Shown: positions 9,802 to 20,749 of the stretch, in pieces | How positions within the stretch are numbered: the first letter of the stretch is position 1 | Layout of the letters: every line of letters starts with the position of its first letter | NCBI GenBank assembly: GCA_027943885.1 | Contig: AP027078.1 | Coordinates: 551,623 to 615,622, forward strand | Direction of reading: 5' to 3' | Origin: Candidatus Tyloplasma litorale | GTDB taxonomy: Bacteria > Bacillota_I > Bacilli_A > Mycoplasmatales > Hepatoplasmataceae | Length of the DNA stretch: 64,000 nt | The notes under the pieces: generated by a model | What the model saw: only the letters and a program-made list of their open reading frames with translations | The model's database searches: none | Told to the model about the DNA's origin: nothing | Made by a program: the position numbers and the translations under genes

Positions 9802-10593
9802 TTAATCAAATTTAAGTAATTTAACTGAAGCACCTAAAACTACTATTCCAAAAACAATTGGGACAATAAATCCAGTTACAGTTTGTCATGTTTCGATAGA
9901 TGTTCCAGCTGCTCAATCATTTAAGAATCCAACATATGAATGTGGTATTACATAACCAATGTATTCTATTCAATTAGGAACATCACCTGGGAAAAGAAGT
10001 CCTCCCATAAATCCTGCAAAGAAGAAATATAACATTGCCATTGCCATATATGATTGATCATTAGGAGCAATGGAAGTAAAGAATATTCCTAATGAAAATG
10101 AAGCGAATAACATAACAATTGTAGAGCAAAGAAATTTACCTCAGTTTACATACTGCATTCATGCTGCAGCATTTGTAACAAAAACTTTTGATCCATCATC
10201 AGCCACTGAGTAAAATGTACCTATTCCACTAAAAATAATTACTGTTAAAAATATTCATGCAGCAGAAATTAATCAAACAGTTAGACCATAAAATAACAAT
10301 GATAAGATAACATCAAGTTTATTTAATTCTGTTGCTCCTATTCTTCTGATTAATACTGATTCTTTAATTGCAACAAAATTGATTCCAAATCCCATTAAAC
10401 CAGTTTGCATTGTTGTGATTGAAAAAATTGTAACAAAGAATGTTGCAACAAGCGCATCTAATTCAACACTTGTAATTCCATCATTAATACCTACTGAATA
10501 TAATAAAATGAATATTAATGGGAATACTAGTGGAAATAAAATTGATGGTGATTTTAAATTTGTTTTTGTAATTAATTTATATAATGATTTCAT
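9802..10593 (-). CDS. ABC-2 type exporter, permease subunit (second)
   Basis: 263 aa with about six membrane helices, typical of ABC-2 permeases. 'FGINFVAIKESVLIRRIGAT' is the cytoplasmic segment between helices seen in this family (K/R-E-x-x-xLKRhxxTP-like), and the closely similar segment in the neighbouring gene shows the two are paralogues. Near the C-terminus 'FFFAGFMGGLLFPGDVPNWI' resembles the conserved loop before the last helices. The substrate is unknown. The ATG is preceded by AGGAG at 7 nt. It is last in an ATPase-permease-permease operon, 9 nt downstream of its paralogue. UGA codons are read as Trp. Confidence 0.8.
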
Positions 10594-10602
10594 ATTTTTC
10601 TC

Positions 10603-11466
10603 CTAATCCCATTTAAAGAACTTAGCAGAGAATCCTGCTGCTAACCCTCCATAAATTATTGGTAATCCTATTTGCCCTAAAGCATTTCAAACTGAAACTG
10701 ATTCAGGATCACCAAGGCCAGGGACATCATAACCTGTAAAAATATGTCAAACATTTCCACCATTCATTGCATCTTGCATTAAATTAGTTCCTCAACCTAA
10801 TGGTGACATAAATGAAACAACATCCATTCACATTCTATCAGCATTAGGAGTATAAGCACCACCTAAAAATGAAATTAAAAAGAAATAAAATGTTGCTAAT
10901 ATTTGATAAGCTGATGAACTTTTAGATATTGAAACAAAGAAGAATGAGATAGCATAAAATGAAACCATTGTTATTATAATACTTGTAAAAACACCTAGTC
11001 AATTAATGTTAGTTCAAATAGAACTATCAATTCATAACATTCCACCTGTTCATGAAGCAAATCCTGGAATTTGGCAAATGCCAACTATTATAGACATTCA
11101 TCCAATTATAAATAACATAGAAGTCATTCCTCAAAGAATAAATGAAGTTACTGCACCAATTTTAGATATTTCAGTTGCACCAATTCTTTTTAATAATACT
11201 GATTCTTTCATTTCGAAAAATGAAATACCAAATGTATTTAATGCTGAAGATGCAACCATTAATAATAAAATTGATGAAACAACATTAACATTTAATTGTG
11301 ATAATAATAATTCATTTCCTGAGCCAAAATAAATACCTGAATTATTAGCTGTCATTACAACAAATGAACCCAAAACTGACAAGAATAAAAGTGTCATTAA
11401 GAAGTCCATTTTGTTAAAAATGTTTGAAAATCATGCTTTGGCTTGTAATTTATATAAAGCAAACAT
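10603..11466 (-). CDS. ABC-2 type exporter, permease subunit (first)
   Basis: 287 aa paralogue of the next permease. It shares the 'GISFFEMKESVLLKRIGATE' segment and a C-terminal loop 'FFLISFLGGAYTPNADRMWM'. An N-terminal 'MFALYKLQAKAWFSNIF' precedes the first helix, and about six membrane helices are predicted. The ATG overlaps the stop of the ATPase gene (TAATG), so translation is probably coupled. The two permeases and the ATPase likely form a heterodimeric exporter of unknown substrate. Confidence 0.8.
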
Positions 11467-12374
11467 TATTTTTCCTTTTTATTTCCTTTATTTTTATTTT
11501 TATTTTTTGATTTATTTCTACCTGATTTATTAGCTCTTAAATCTAGATTTTTTTTGAATACTTTTAAGTATAAATTATTCATATATAAATCAAATTGCTT
11601 TCATTTAGTAATAATATCTTTTAATTTTTTATCTTCAAAAACATTTCCATTATGAATGACAATAACTCTATCAACTAATTCCATAACTTCATCTGAATTA
11701 TGTGAAACTAGTAATATTGTTGCATCATGTGTATCTGCATATGATTTAATATATGATTTTATTTTTGTTCTTGATTCAACATCAAGTCCTGTTCCAACTT
11801 CATCAAGAATTAATAATTTTGGATTATTAACAATTGCTAATAAAATATTTAATCTTTGTTGTTGTCCACCAGATAATCCTCTAGCAACTTCTTTTCTTAA
11901 ATTTCAAAGATCAAATGTTTTATATAAATGTTCTAATTCTTTTTCTGTAATATCTAATTTGGCTGCTCCAATAACAAATTTAACCAAATCTTCAACTTTA
12001 TAATATTCTGGATATGATGAATCTTGGAATTGGATACCAATATGTTTTGAAATGTTTCCTTTTCCCTTAGATTGTTTTCCATTTTCTTCAAAATAGTAAT
12101 TGATTGTACCTGAAGTTAAGTCTTTAACTCTAGCAATTATTTCTGAAAGAGTTGATTTACCGGCACCATTTGCACCAACAATAGCAATTCTTTCTCCAGC
12201 ATAAACATCAAAACTAATTCCTGTTAAAACTTCAACTTTACCATAATTTTTTTTAACTTTTTTAAGTTCTAAAATTAATTGTGATTTGTTACTATTTACC
12301 TTTTTTGCTGTTGTTGTTTTAGTAGTTTTTGTAGTTGTAGTTGTTTTTGCTGTTGTTTTTTTATTTTCAGTCAT
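11466..12374 (-). CDS. ABC exporter ATP-binding subunit
   Basis: 302 aa ATPase energising the two ABC-2 permeases that follow. The Walker A is 'GANGAGKS', the Q-loop lies in 'IGIQFQDSSYPEYYKVEDL', the signature is '[10 protein letters not shown]', Walker B is 'LLILDEVGTGLD' (valine replaces the usual proline after DE), and the H-loop is 'LLVSHNSDEVMEL'. Low-complexity tails flank the domain: residues 1-28 are almost only Thr and Lys, and the last ~25 are Lys/Asn. AAGGGAA precedes the ATG, with TATAAT about 27 nt upstream. Confidence 0.88.
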
Positions 12375-12419
12375 ATAACTTTTCCCTTTTAAATTTATAT
12401 TATATAAAAATATAAATAA

Positions 12420-13103
12420 TTAATCTATGTCTTTATTATTTTCAATATTAATATCAATACCATCAATATTTCAATGTAATCAAATTTCTTTGAATTTTTG
12501 AATATGTTTTTCCTTAGCCTCTTCCAATGTTCAACCTTGAACAAATGCTCATAATACTCAAAGAGCTTTATGAACATTTTTAACACTTATAGCATTTATT
12601 TTATCTTTTTTCAAAAAATTATATAAATTGGAATATTTTATATTTGAAGCTTTAGAAAGTTTTCTAATTGAAATATTATTTTTTTCAAGTAATTTATTTA
12701 AGTAATCCCTAGACTCCATAAGAAAGTCAATGGATTTTCTTTTTTTATCTCTTTTAAATTCAAGAATTTCATAAACTTCATAATAAGGATCATTTTTAAT
12801 TGCATTTTTAATTGCGTTTTCATACTCATTCATAGCATTAAATAAATTAGGATAAAACATTTTAGAAACTTCATTATATCTAGAATAATAAATATACATG
12901 CCAATAAAATTTTTAAATTTAAAGTCCCTTTTTTTTTCTAATATATGTTCTAATTTTTCTAACGATTTAGTTAAAAGTATTTTTCTTATTAAGAATTCTG
13001 ATGTTTTCTTATTTTCTTGATTTCTTTCAAGAGGTTTTTTATTTTTATCTTTTTTTAAATTATTTTCAATATGTTCTATTGATTTATTTTCACATTTTTT
13101 AAT
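12420..13103 (-). CDS. Helix-turn-helix protein of unknown role, apparent ATT start
   Basis: 227 aa. A Lys/Asn/Glu-rich N-terminus is followed by a helical region and, at about residues 145-190, 'NNISIRKLSKASNIKYSNLY' with the following NFLKKDK, which looks like a Cro/C1-type helix-turn-helix. The C-terminus is Trp-rich through UGA codons ('LWVLWAFVQGW') and acidic at the end. The frame has a stop (TAA) directly before ATT at 13103, and GGAGG sits 5 nt before that ATT, the ideal Shine-Dalgarno distance; the first in-frame ATG is 68 codons later and has no site. I therefore infer an ATT start. It is a likely regulator; the target is unknown. TATAAT lies at 13145-13150. Confidence 0.6.
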
Positions 13104-13189
13104 TTAAACCTCCTTTTGATTGATTGAATTATTAATATATATGTATTATACATAAAATTATATGTAAAATACATTTTTTTATATAATAA

Positions 13190-13212
13190 AAAAAAGCATT
13201 AAATGCTTTTTT
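13190..13212 (-). terminator. Intrinsic terminator of the amino-acid permease gene
   Basis: Arms AAAAAAGCAT/ATGCTTTTTT with loop TAA, in T-rich flanks on both sides. It lies 20 nt after the permease stop in transcription direction, so it mainly ends that transcript. Confidence 0.8.
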
Positions 13213-13232
13213 AAATTTTTTATTTTAATAAA

Positions 13233-15041
13233 TTATTTCTCTAACTCATCATTATTTTTTTCTTCTTTTAATTCTTTTTTGATTTTTTGATGTTCAATTT
13301 TTTCTTCTTGTTTTTTTCTTTTAATTTCTTTTTTTAATTTCTTTTTTTCTTCTTTTTCAATTTTTCGTAATTTATGATGTTCAATTGTTTTTTTAACTTC
13401 AATATCTATCAATTCATTAATTTTTGCTTGCATAGCTTTAGGATCATAATCTTGACCATAGTATTCTTTTAATTGATTATTTTTCTTAATAATTAATTCA
13501 TCACTCATATTATGAGTTTTTATTGAATTATAAGAAATAATAAAAGTAATAGCTAAAATAACAATAATTGTGAAAATTAATTGAACTGCTGCAATTGAGC
13601 CAACTTTTGTATCAAATGTTATAGAACCAAAATCAAAAATTGTGTATGCAAAATATATAGAAATTAATAATGTCATTATTGATCCAATAATAGCAGATGG
13701 TATAAAGAAAGCATTCTTTTTAACAGGTATTCTATTTTGAGGATTTCTAAATCTATTAAATAAAGCCGCTATCATTATTGCTACATATAAAATAAATGCA
13801 ATAATAACAACTAGATTAGAAGCAAAATCTGATAGCATTAAAATTAAACTTGAATCATCATATTTAAATGCAAGTATTGAACAAAATCCAATACTAATAA
13901 CAAATCAAGCTAATGAAAGTGTAGTAATTGCAAAACCAGACCCCATTGAGACACCAAATTTATTTTTGGTAATGTATTTTAAATCAGGATCTTTAATAGA
14001 GTTATGTGCAGAAAGATCTGATAAATTACGATATGAGGCAATTGTACATCCAGATACTCCTGTCAGTATGGAAATAACAATAATTGCTTCAACAATTGGA
14101 GATAATATATCAGCTAAATGTTCATGTTCTGGACCTAAACCTGCATAAATAGCATTAGTTATTGTTCCATATCCTTCTTGTGTTGAATCCCCAATACCTA
14201 AAACAGCCATTGAAAATAAAAAGTAAATAACAATAATAAAAATCATTGAAAAAATAAACGCTCATTTAAATGTATTTTTACTTTTAGCTTCTTTTGATAA
14301 TGCACCAGCTAATAAGAACCCATCAAAAGAAAATAATATTGCTGGCATTGTCATAAATATTAATTCAATATTTGATTTATTAGGATCAATAGCAGTTTCT
14401 CCAGCACTTGTATTTGGAATGTATTCTTGATTAAAATTAATACTATCAATGTTTGCAAATAACAAAACTACAAATAATATTAATATAAAAAATATAGGAA
14501 TAGTTTTAACAGTAGTACCTAAATTTTGAAAATATTTCCCTGGTTTTGTTGATGTCGAATTAATTAGTGAAACAATTATTAATAAAATTGCTGAAATACC
14601 AATTATTGAATCAACATATTGAGTGGTTGTAAGATTATCAGAAATTGCTCCAGATTGTTGCAATACATCAATTAGCTGCATACTAGCAACTTGGAATAAA
14701 GAGGCTATTATTATTGGAAAATATATTAATGTAATATAAAAACCAATGAATTTACCAAATTTAACTCCTAATAAATGTTTTCCTCAATTAGAAATCGTGG
14801 ATTGCTCTCCTGTTATTTCTGTTATAGTTAAAATTTCTATGAAAGCAATTGTAATAGAAATTATAATTATTGAACCAATAAATCAAGCAATAGCTGTATT
14901 TAATACAGAACCATTAGTTGAAACAAGACCAGCATTTTTAACAAAAATACCCATTCCAATAACAATACCAACAATCATTGCCATCATTGATAATAAACCA
15001 TAACTTTTATTCTTTTGTTGTGTGTTAGTTGTTTTTTTCAT
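13233..15041 (-). CDS. APC-family amino-acid permease
   Basis: 602 aa membrane transporter. The N-terminal helix 'GLLSMMAMIVGIVIGMGIFV' contains the glycine-rich unwound motif of APC transporters (GxxxGxGIF). About 12-13 hydrophobic segments follow, including 'MTMPAILFSFDGFLLAGALS', the family's FSYDGF-like helix. The last ~120 residues are a cytoplasmic tail, almost entirely Lys, Glu, Ile and Gln ('EIKRKKQEEKIEHQKIKKEL'), predicted helical. The substrate is unknown. AGAAGGT precedes the ATG. It lies 44 nt after secA and is probably co-transcribed with it. Confidence 0.85.
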
Positions 15042-15085
15042 TTTTTACCTTCTATATTTATATCTAAATATATTAAATTAATATC

Positions 15086-17461
15086 TTATTTAATTAATAT
15101 TTCCTTTGTTTCTCTATTATTTTGTTTTTCAATATCATTAGCTTCATCATGATAAATTTTTCTAAGAATAATTAAAGAAAATTTTTGTTTAATTTCATCA
15201 CGATAATAATTAAATAATTTATCAGCTTCAAGAACATATGCTTGAACTGGATTTTTTTGTGCATATTGTCTATAATGAATTCCATTTTTTAATCTATCTA
15301 ATCTTTCAATTTGATTTTGTCAAGAAGTATCAATTGAATGAATCATTATATTCTTAATTTTTTTCTCAAGTTCTTCTTGATCTTCATTTTTTATGAAATC
15401 TTTAAAAATTTTGACAATTTCTTCCTTGACAAAATCTTTAACTTCATTTTTAGAAAGAGATTTAATTGGTAAATTAATTCCTTTAATATTGAAGTTAATT
15501 AATTTAATAAATTTTTCAGAAATAAATGTTGTTCCATTATGCACATTGACATCTTCTGCAATCCAATCAACAAAACTTCTCAACATATTTTCTGCAATAC
15601 CTAAAATATTTTTAGTTGTAAATATTTTATCTCTTTGTTGATAAGTTAAAAGTCTTTGTTGATTTAAAACATCATCATACTCAATTACTGATTTTCTAGC
15701 ATCATAATTAATTCCCTCTAATTTCTTTTGGGCAATAGTTAATGATTTTGCAATCATTTTGGATTGAATAGGCATTTCATCAAGTGAACCCATTCATCTT
15801 TTAATTCTTTTTAAACCTGCACGTTGCATTATTTCATCTTCTAGTGAAACCATAAATTGTGTTATCCCAACATCACCTTGACGTCCGGATCTACCTCTTA
15901 ATTGATCATCAATTCTTCTTGACTCATGTCTTTCAGAACCAATAACATAAAGTCCACCTAATTCAACAACTCCATCACCAAGTTTAATATCAGTACCACG
16001 ACCAGCCATATTTGTTGAAATTGTAATTGAATTTCTCTTACCAGCTTTAGCAATAATTTCTGCTTCTCTAGAATGATTTTTAGCATTTAAAACTTCATGT
16101 TTAATTTTTAGCAAAGTAAGTCTTTCAGAAATCATTTCTGAATCATTAACAGATCTTGTACCTACTAAAATAGGTTGTGAAGTTTTATGAATTTCAATAA
16201 TTCTTTCAATAATCTTTTCAAATTTTACTTTTGCAGTTGAAAAGATTAAATCAGGAAGATCAACTCTTATTATTGGTCTATTTGTAGGAATAGGAATAAC
16301 TCTCATATTATAAATTGAAGATAATTCTTCTTCTTCAGGAACTGCAGTTCCTGACATTCCAGAAAGTTTTTTATACATTCTAAATAAATTTTGATAAGTT
16401 ATAGATGCATAAGTTTTAGTTTCAGGTTTTATTTTAATTCTTTCTTTTGCTTCAATTGCTTGATTTAAACCATTAGAATATTGTCTACCTTCCAAAAGTC
16501 TACCTGTGAATATATCAATTAAAACTATCTCATCGTTTTTAACAGTGTAATCAACACCCTCTTTAAATCTAAAATGAGCTTGTAAAGCATTATGAATTCT
16601 GTGTACTAAATTTGAATTTTTAAAAGAATATAAATTCTCTAATTTTAATTCTTTTTCAATAAATTCTGCACCTTGTTGAGTTAAAAAAGCTTGATTTGTT
16701 TCTTTATCAAAATCATAATCTCCTTCAACCATTTTCAAAATTAAATCATCAGCAATTATATATTCATCATTAGCAACATTAGAACCACCTGAAATAATCA
16801 AAGGTGTTCTTGCTTCATCAATTAATATTGAATCTACTTCATCTACAATTGCAAAATTTAATTTTCTTTGAGTTTTATGTTCAAAATCTTTTACTAAGTT
16901 ATCCCGTAAATAATCAAATCCTAATTCTGAATTTGTTAAATAAGTTATATCTTTATTGTATTCTTCTCTTTTTTTATTAGGACTTTGATTTGAAATTACA
17001 GATCCTGTTTTTAAACCTAAAACACTAAAAACTCTACCAGTATTTAAAGCATCACGAGTAGAAAGATATTCATTAACAGTCACAATATGAACACCTTTTC
17101 CAGTTAATGCATTTAAATAAGCAGGCAAAATAGCAGTTAAGGTTTTACCTTCACCTGTTTTCATTTCAGCAACATCTCCTCTATGAAGAGCATATCCTCC
17201 CATTATTTGAACTCTATATAAATTAATTCCATAAACCATTTGAACAGCACGATATGCTGTTGCAAATGCTTCAATTAAAATATCATCAAGACTTTCACCT
17301 TTGTGCAATCTTTGTTTAAAATTTTTGGTTAATTCTTTTAGAGTTTCAGGAGTTGCATTTTTATACTTATCTTCTTTTATTAATTCAATGACTGAAAATG
17401 ATATATCTTCAGCTTTCTTTAATATTGAGTAATGTTTTCCTACTTTTGTTTTACGTTCCAT
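15086..17461 (-). CDS. secA: Preprotein translocase ATPase SecA
   Basis: 791 aa motor that pushes preproteins through SecYEG. The DEAD-like motor has Walker A 'MKTGEGKTLTAILPAYLNAL' and 'AIVDEVDSILIDEARTPLII' (DEVD and EARTPL). The substrate-binding domain begins near 'DYLRDNLVKDFEHKTQRKLN'. NBD2 carries 'ISTNMAGRGTDIKLGDGVVE' and 'DQLRGRSGRQGD'. The C-terminal zinc-binding tail of the longest SecAs is absent. One internal UGA directly before an ATG makes it look like two genes in the standard code. TATAAT lies 14 nt before the ATG and a TATTAT 6 nt before it, with no Shine-Dalgarno, so the mRNA leader is very short or absent. Confidence 0.97.
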
Positions 17462-17560
17462 AATTTTATAATAACATTATATATTTTAACATTTATTATA
17501 TAGTTATTTTTAAAAATAGAAGTTATCAATATATTTTAAAGGTTTAAAGAAATGATTTTT

Positions 17561-18193
17561 TTATTTTGTTCCAAATATTCTATCTCCAGCATCACCTAAA
17601 CCTGGAACAATATAGCCATTTTCATCAAGCTTAGGATCAATTGCACAAATAAATATTTCAACATCAGGATGTTTTTTTGTAATATTATCAATTGCTTCTT
17701 GTGAACCTAACAATGCAACAAATTTTAAATTTTCAATTCCATTAGATTTTAATTTTTCAATTGCCGCAATTGCTGAACCACCAGTAGCTAACATTGGATC
17801 AATTATGATATTATAAGTATCCTTTTCAGTATCTTTAGGATATTTAAATAAATATTCCACAGGTTGTAAAGTTTTTTCATCTCTATACATACCAATGTGA
17901 CCAATTCTAGCAAAAGGAATTGTTGTTGTAAATCCATCAACCATTCCTTGACCAGCTCTTAAAATTGGATATAAATTTACCTTTTCAGCAATTCTAAAAC
18001 CAGTTGTTTTAGCAATTGGTGTTTCAATTTCTATCTCCTCTAATTTAATATCTTTCAAAACTTCATAAGCCATCAATCTTGTAATTTCATCTAAAAATTC
18101 TTTAAACTCTTTAGAATTGGTATCTTTTTTTCTAATATGAGTAAGTTTATGTTGGATTAATGGATGTTTAATTAAAGTTACTTTTTTATTCAT
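17561..18193 (-). CDS. upp: Uracil phosphoribosyltransferase
   Basis: 210 aa enzyme making UMP from uracil and PRPP for pyrimidine salvage. It has 'LYPILRAGQGMVDGF', the PRPP-binding 'NIIIDPMLATGGSAIAAIEK' and the uracil-site 'GLGDAGDRIFGTK' at the C-terminus. I chose ATG 18193, preceded by GGGAGA; a start at 18247 would add 18 residues that no family member needs. The ATG overlaps the end of glyA by 8 nt. With prs (PRPP supply) in the same gene run and pyrG just beyond, pyrimidine nucleotides depend on salvage plus CTP synthase. Confidence 0.96.
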   Translation of the reverse strand: MNKKVTLIKHPLIQHKLTHIRKKDTNSKEFKEFLDEITRLMAYEVLKDIKLEEIEIETPIAKTTGFRIAEKVNLYPILRAGQGMVDGFTTTIPFARIGHIGMYRDEKTLQPVEYLFKYPKDTEKDTYNIIIDPMLATGGSAIAAIEKLKSNGIENLKFVALLGSQEAIDNITKKHPDVEIFICAIDPKLDENGYIVPGLGDAGDRIFGTK

Positions 18194-19424
18194 TTTGTTT
18201 TCTCCCGTTAACCTTTTTAATAATTTTTGAAACTTCATTTTTTGCATTAATTAATACCTTTTCATTTTCTATATTTTTAAAAACTTTTATCATTATTTCA
18301 GCAAGATTTTCAAAATCTTCTTCTATTCATCCTTTGGTTGTCATTGCTGGTGTACCTACTCTAATACCTGAAGCAATTCTTGGTGATTCTTTGTCAAATG
18401 GCACAGTATTTTTATTTAAAGTAATATTTATTTTTCTCATAACTACTTCTGCTTCAAGACCAGTAATTCCAAATGATTTTTTAACATTGACAAGTATCAA
18501 ATGATTATCAGTTCCACCCGACACAAGTGAAAACCCTTTTTCAACAAGTTTATTTGCAAATGCTTTTGCATTTTTAATAACTTGTTCTTGATATTTTTTA
18601 AATTCAGGTTGTAAAGCCTCATAAAAAGCAATTGCTTTTCCTGCGATAATATTCATAATTGGTCCACCTTGTGTTCCTGGGAAAATTGATTTATCTATTT
18701 TTATTGATAATTCCTTATCATTAGTTAAAATTATTCCACCTCTTGAACCACGAAGTGTTTTATGAGTTGTTGAAGTAACAATATCAACACCATAATCAAA
18801 TGGGTTAGGATGTTGACCAGTAACAATTAATCCAGCTATATGAGCAACATCAGCTAAAAGCAATGCTCCAATTTCATCAGCTATTTCTTTAAATTTTTGA
18901 AAATCTATAATTCTTGAATATGCAGAAGCTCCACATATAATTAATTTTGGTTTAAATTCTAAAGCCTTTTTTCTTACTTCATTAAAATCTATTAAATGGG
19001 TTTTTTTATCAACACCATAAGATTCAGCTTCGAAATATTTACTAGTTACTGAAACATGAAATCCATGTGTTAAATGACCACCAGCACTAAGAGCCATTCC
19101 CAAAATTTTGTCTCCTGAATTTAAAACAGCATTATAAGCTGCAAAATTCGCTTGTGACCCTGAATGTGGTTGAACATTAGCATAATTACAATTAAATAAT
19201 TTTTTTATTCTATCAATTGCTAATTGTTCAACTTTATCTACATTTTCACATCCGCCATAATATCTTTTACCTGGATAACCCTCAGCATATTTATTTGTTA
19301 ATATAGATCCAGTAGCTTCAAGAACATCTTGTGATACAAAATTTTCTGAAGCTATTAATTCAACATGTTCATCTTGTCTTTTTTGTTCATTTTTAATTGC
19401 TGATCATATTTCTAAATCTTTCAT
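18186..19424 (-). CDS. glyA: Serine hydroxymethyltransferase
   Basis: 412 aa PLP enzyme converting serine and tetrahydrofolate to glycine and methylene-THF. The N-terminal region contains '[20 protein letters not shown]' and '[14 protein letters not shown]'. The PLP lysine sits in '[18 protein letters not shown]'. '[15 protein letters not shown]' and the C-terminal '[18 protein letters not shown]' complete the signatures. GGGAGA lies 9 nt before the ATG inside the end of the preceding tsaC-like gene. The order tsaC-glyA-upp is the classic Bacillus arrangement. Confidence 0.97.
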
Positions 19425-19425
19425 T

Positions 19426-19962
19426 TTATTTTATCTCCCTTATAATTTTTACTTCATCATTTAATAAAGAAATTATTTTTGATGGATTTCCTTTTTTTTG
19501 TTTTATTTTGCTAGTTGGAATTTTAAATGTATTTTTAATATCATTATTATCATTAAGGATAGTTTCGCCATGAATATTTGCTGAAGAAGCAAATAATGGA
19601 CCTGTTTTCTTAATTAATTTACTTATAGGACCATCAACAATTCTAAACATAACACTATTTTCAAATGAAGGTAATAAATTTTTATTATAAAATTCTTTGG
19701 TAGGTCTAACTATATATGATGTTTTTTTATTTAAATTTTCCTTAAAAAATTTAATTGTAAAATCATTTAGCAAAATATCATTTTTAATTTGTTTAAAATC
19801 ATTTACTAAGATTTGTAATGGTTGATCTTTTTTTCTTTTTTTTAATAAATTAATTTTGTATATATTATTTTTCTCAACTTTTGCAACTAATCCAAAAACA
19901 GTATTAGTGGGAAAAGCCACAACATTATTATTTAAAATTTCTTTAATTATTTTGTTTTCCAT
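19426..19962 (-). CDS. TsaC/Sua5-like threonylcarbamoyl-AMP synthase
   Basis: 178 aa YrdC-domain protein, likely making threonylcarbamoyl-AMP for the t6A37 modification of ANN-decoding tRNAs. The motifs seen are 'NNNVVAFPTNTVFGLVAKVE', the substrate-binding 'LLKKRKKDQPLQILV' (KxR...K), 'GPLFASSANIHGE' and 'GNPSKIISLLNDEVKIIREI', where family members have PSTIVD. It lacks the extra Sua5 C-terminal domain. It overlaps prmC by 20 nt and ends 2 nt before the glyA start. Confidence 0.8.
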   Translation of the reverse strand: MENKIIKEILNNNVVAFPTNTVFGLVAKVEKNNIYKINLLKKRKKDQPLQILVNDFKQIKNDILLNDFTIKFFKENLNKKTSYIVRPTKEFYNKNLLPSFENSVMFRIVDGPISKLIKKTGPLFASSANIHGETILNDNNDIKNTFKIPTSKIKQKKGNPSKIISLLNDEVKIIREIK

Positions 19963-20749
19963 AATATTTAATCACAACAAATCTATCATGATTGCTATAG
20001 TCTTTTACCACCTCCAATTCATGACTAATTTTTGAAGCAAGTTTAATTATGTCTGCTGATTGATTAAAACCAATTTCAAGAACTATATATCCTTCATAAA
20101 AAAGAAATTCATCAATTTTATTAAAAAGAAATTCATAAAAAAGTAATCCATTATTTTTTGCATATAATGAATTCTTTGGTTGATTTTTCTTAACCCAATC
20201 TTCAACATAAGGATCTGCTTTTGCTATATATGGAGGATTTGAAAAAATTAAATTATATTTTTTAGTTGGATTAAATTTAAAAAAATCCTTATTAATAAAA
20301 TTAACTTTTTTAAATTTATCATTTTGTTTAGCTAATTTTATAGCTTTTTTATTTATATCAATAGAATCTATTTTTATATTTGTTTCACTTGCTAATGATA
20401 TGGAAATAGCTCCAGTTCCAGAACCTATTTCCAATGCATCACCAAAATTAATTTTGTTTTTTATAATATCAATAATTTGTTCTGTATCATATTGAGGAAC
20501 AAAAACACCCTTTTTTATTTTTAATTTTATATATCTAAAATATTTATAACCAATATCAAATGTTATATCTTTGTTTTTATATAATTTTTTTGCTAATTTT
20601 AAAATTTCTTTTTCTTCAAAATAATTTAAAAAAATATTTTCTAAATCAAGAACTCCAACATCATATTTTAATTTATAAACATCCTTAATTGATTTTTTCA
20701 ATTTAGGATTATTTTTTTCTAAAATTGATGATAGAGTTTTTTTAAACAT
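19943..20749 (-). CDS. prmC: Release-factor glutamine methyltransferase PrmC (HemK)
   Basis: 268 aa SAM-dependent enzyme that methylates the GGQ glutamine of release factors. SAM site 'DALEIGSGTGAISISLA', acidic 'IKIDSIDINKKAIKLAKQ' and catalytic 'LIFSNPPYIAKADPYVED' (NPPY). An N-terminal helical domain of about 90 residues is present. Its substrate PrfA is encoded at 38.7-39.7 kb, not adjacent as in many bacteria. It overlaps the PD-(D/E)XK gene upstream by 8 nt and tsaC downstream by 20 nt. Confidence 0.92.
   Translation of the reverse strand: MFKKTLSSILEKNNPKLKKSIKDVYKLKYDVGVLDLENIFLNYFEEKEILKLAKKLYKNKDITFDIGYKYFRYIKLKIKKGVFVPQYDTEQIIDIIKNKINFGDALEIGSGTGAISISLASETNIKIDSIDINKKAIKLAKQNDKFKKVNFINKDFFKFNPTKKYNLIFSNPPYIAKADPYVEDWVKKNQPKNSLYAKNNGLLFYEFLFNKIDEFLFYEGYIVLEIGFNQSADIIKLASKISHELEVVKDYSNHDRFVVIKYYGKQNN

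Noticed and set aside
15320..17461. secA as two adjacent genes
   Set aside because: The break is a single UGA before an internal ATG; with UGA=Trp the SecA sequence is continuous and of normal length.
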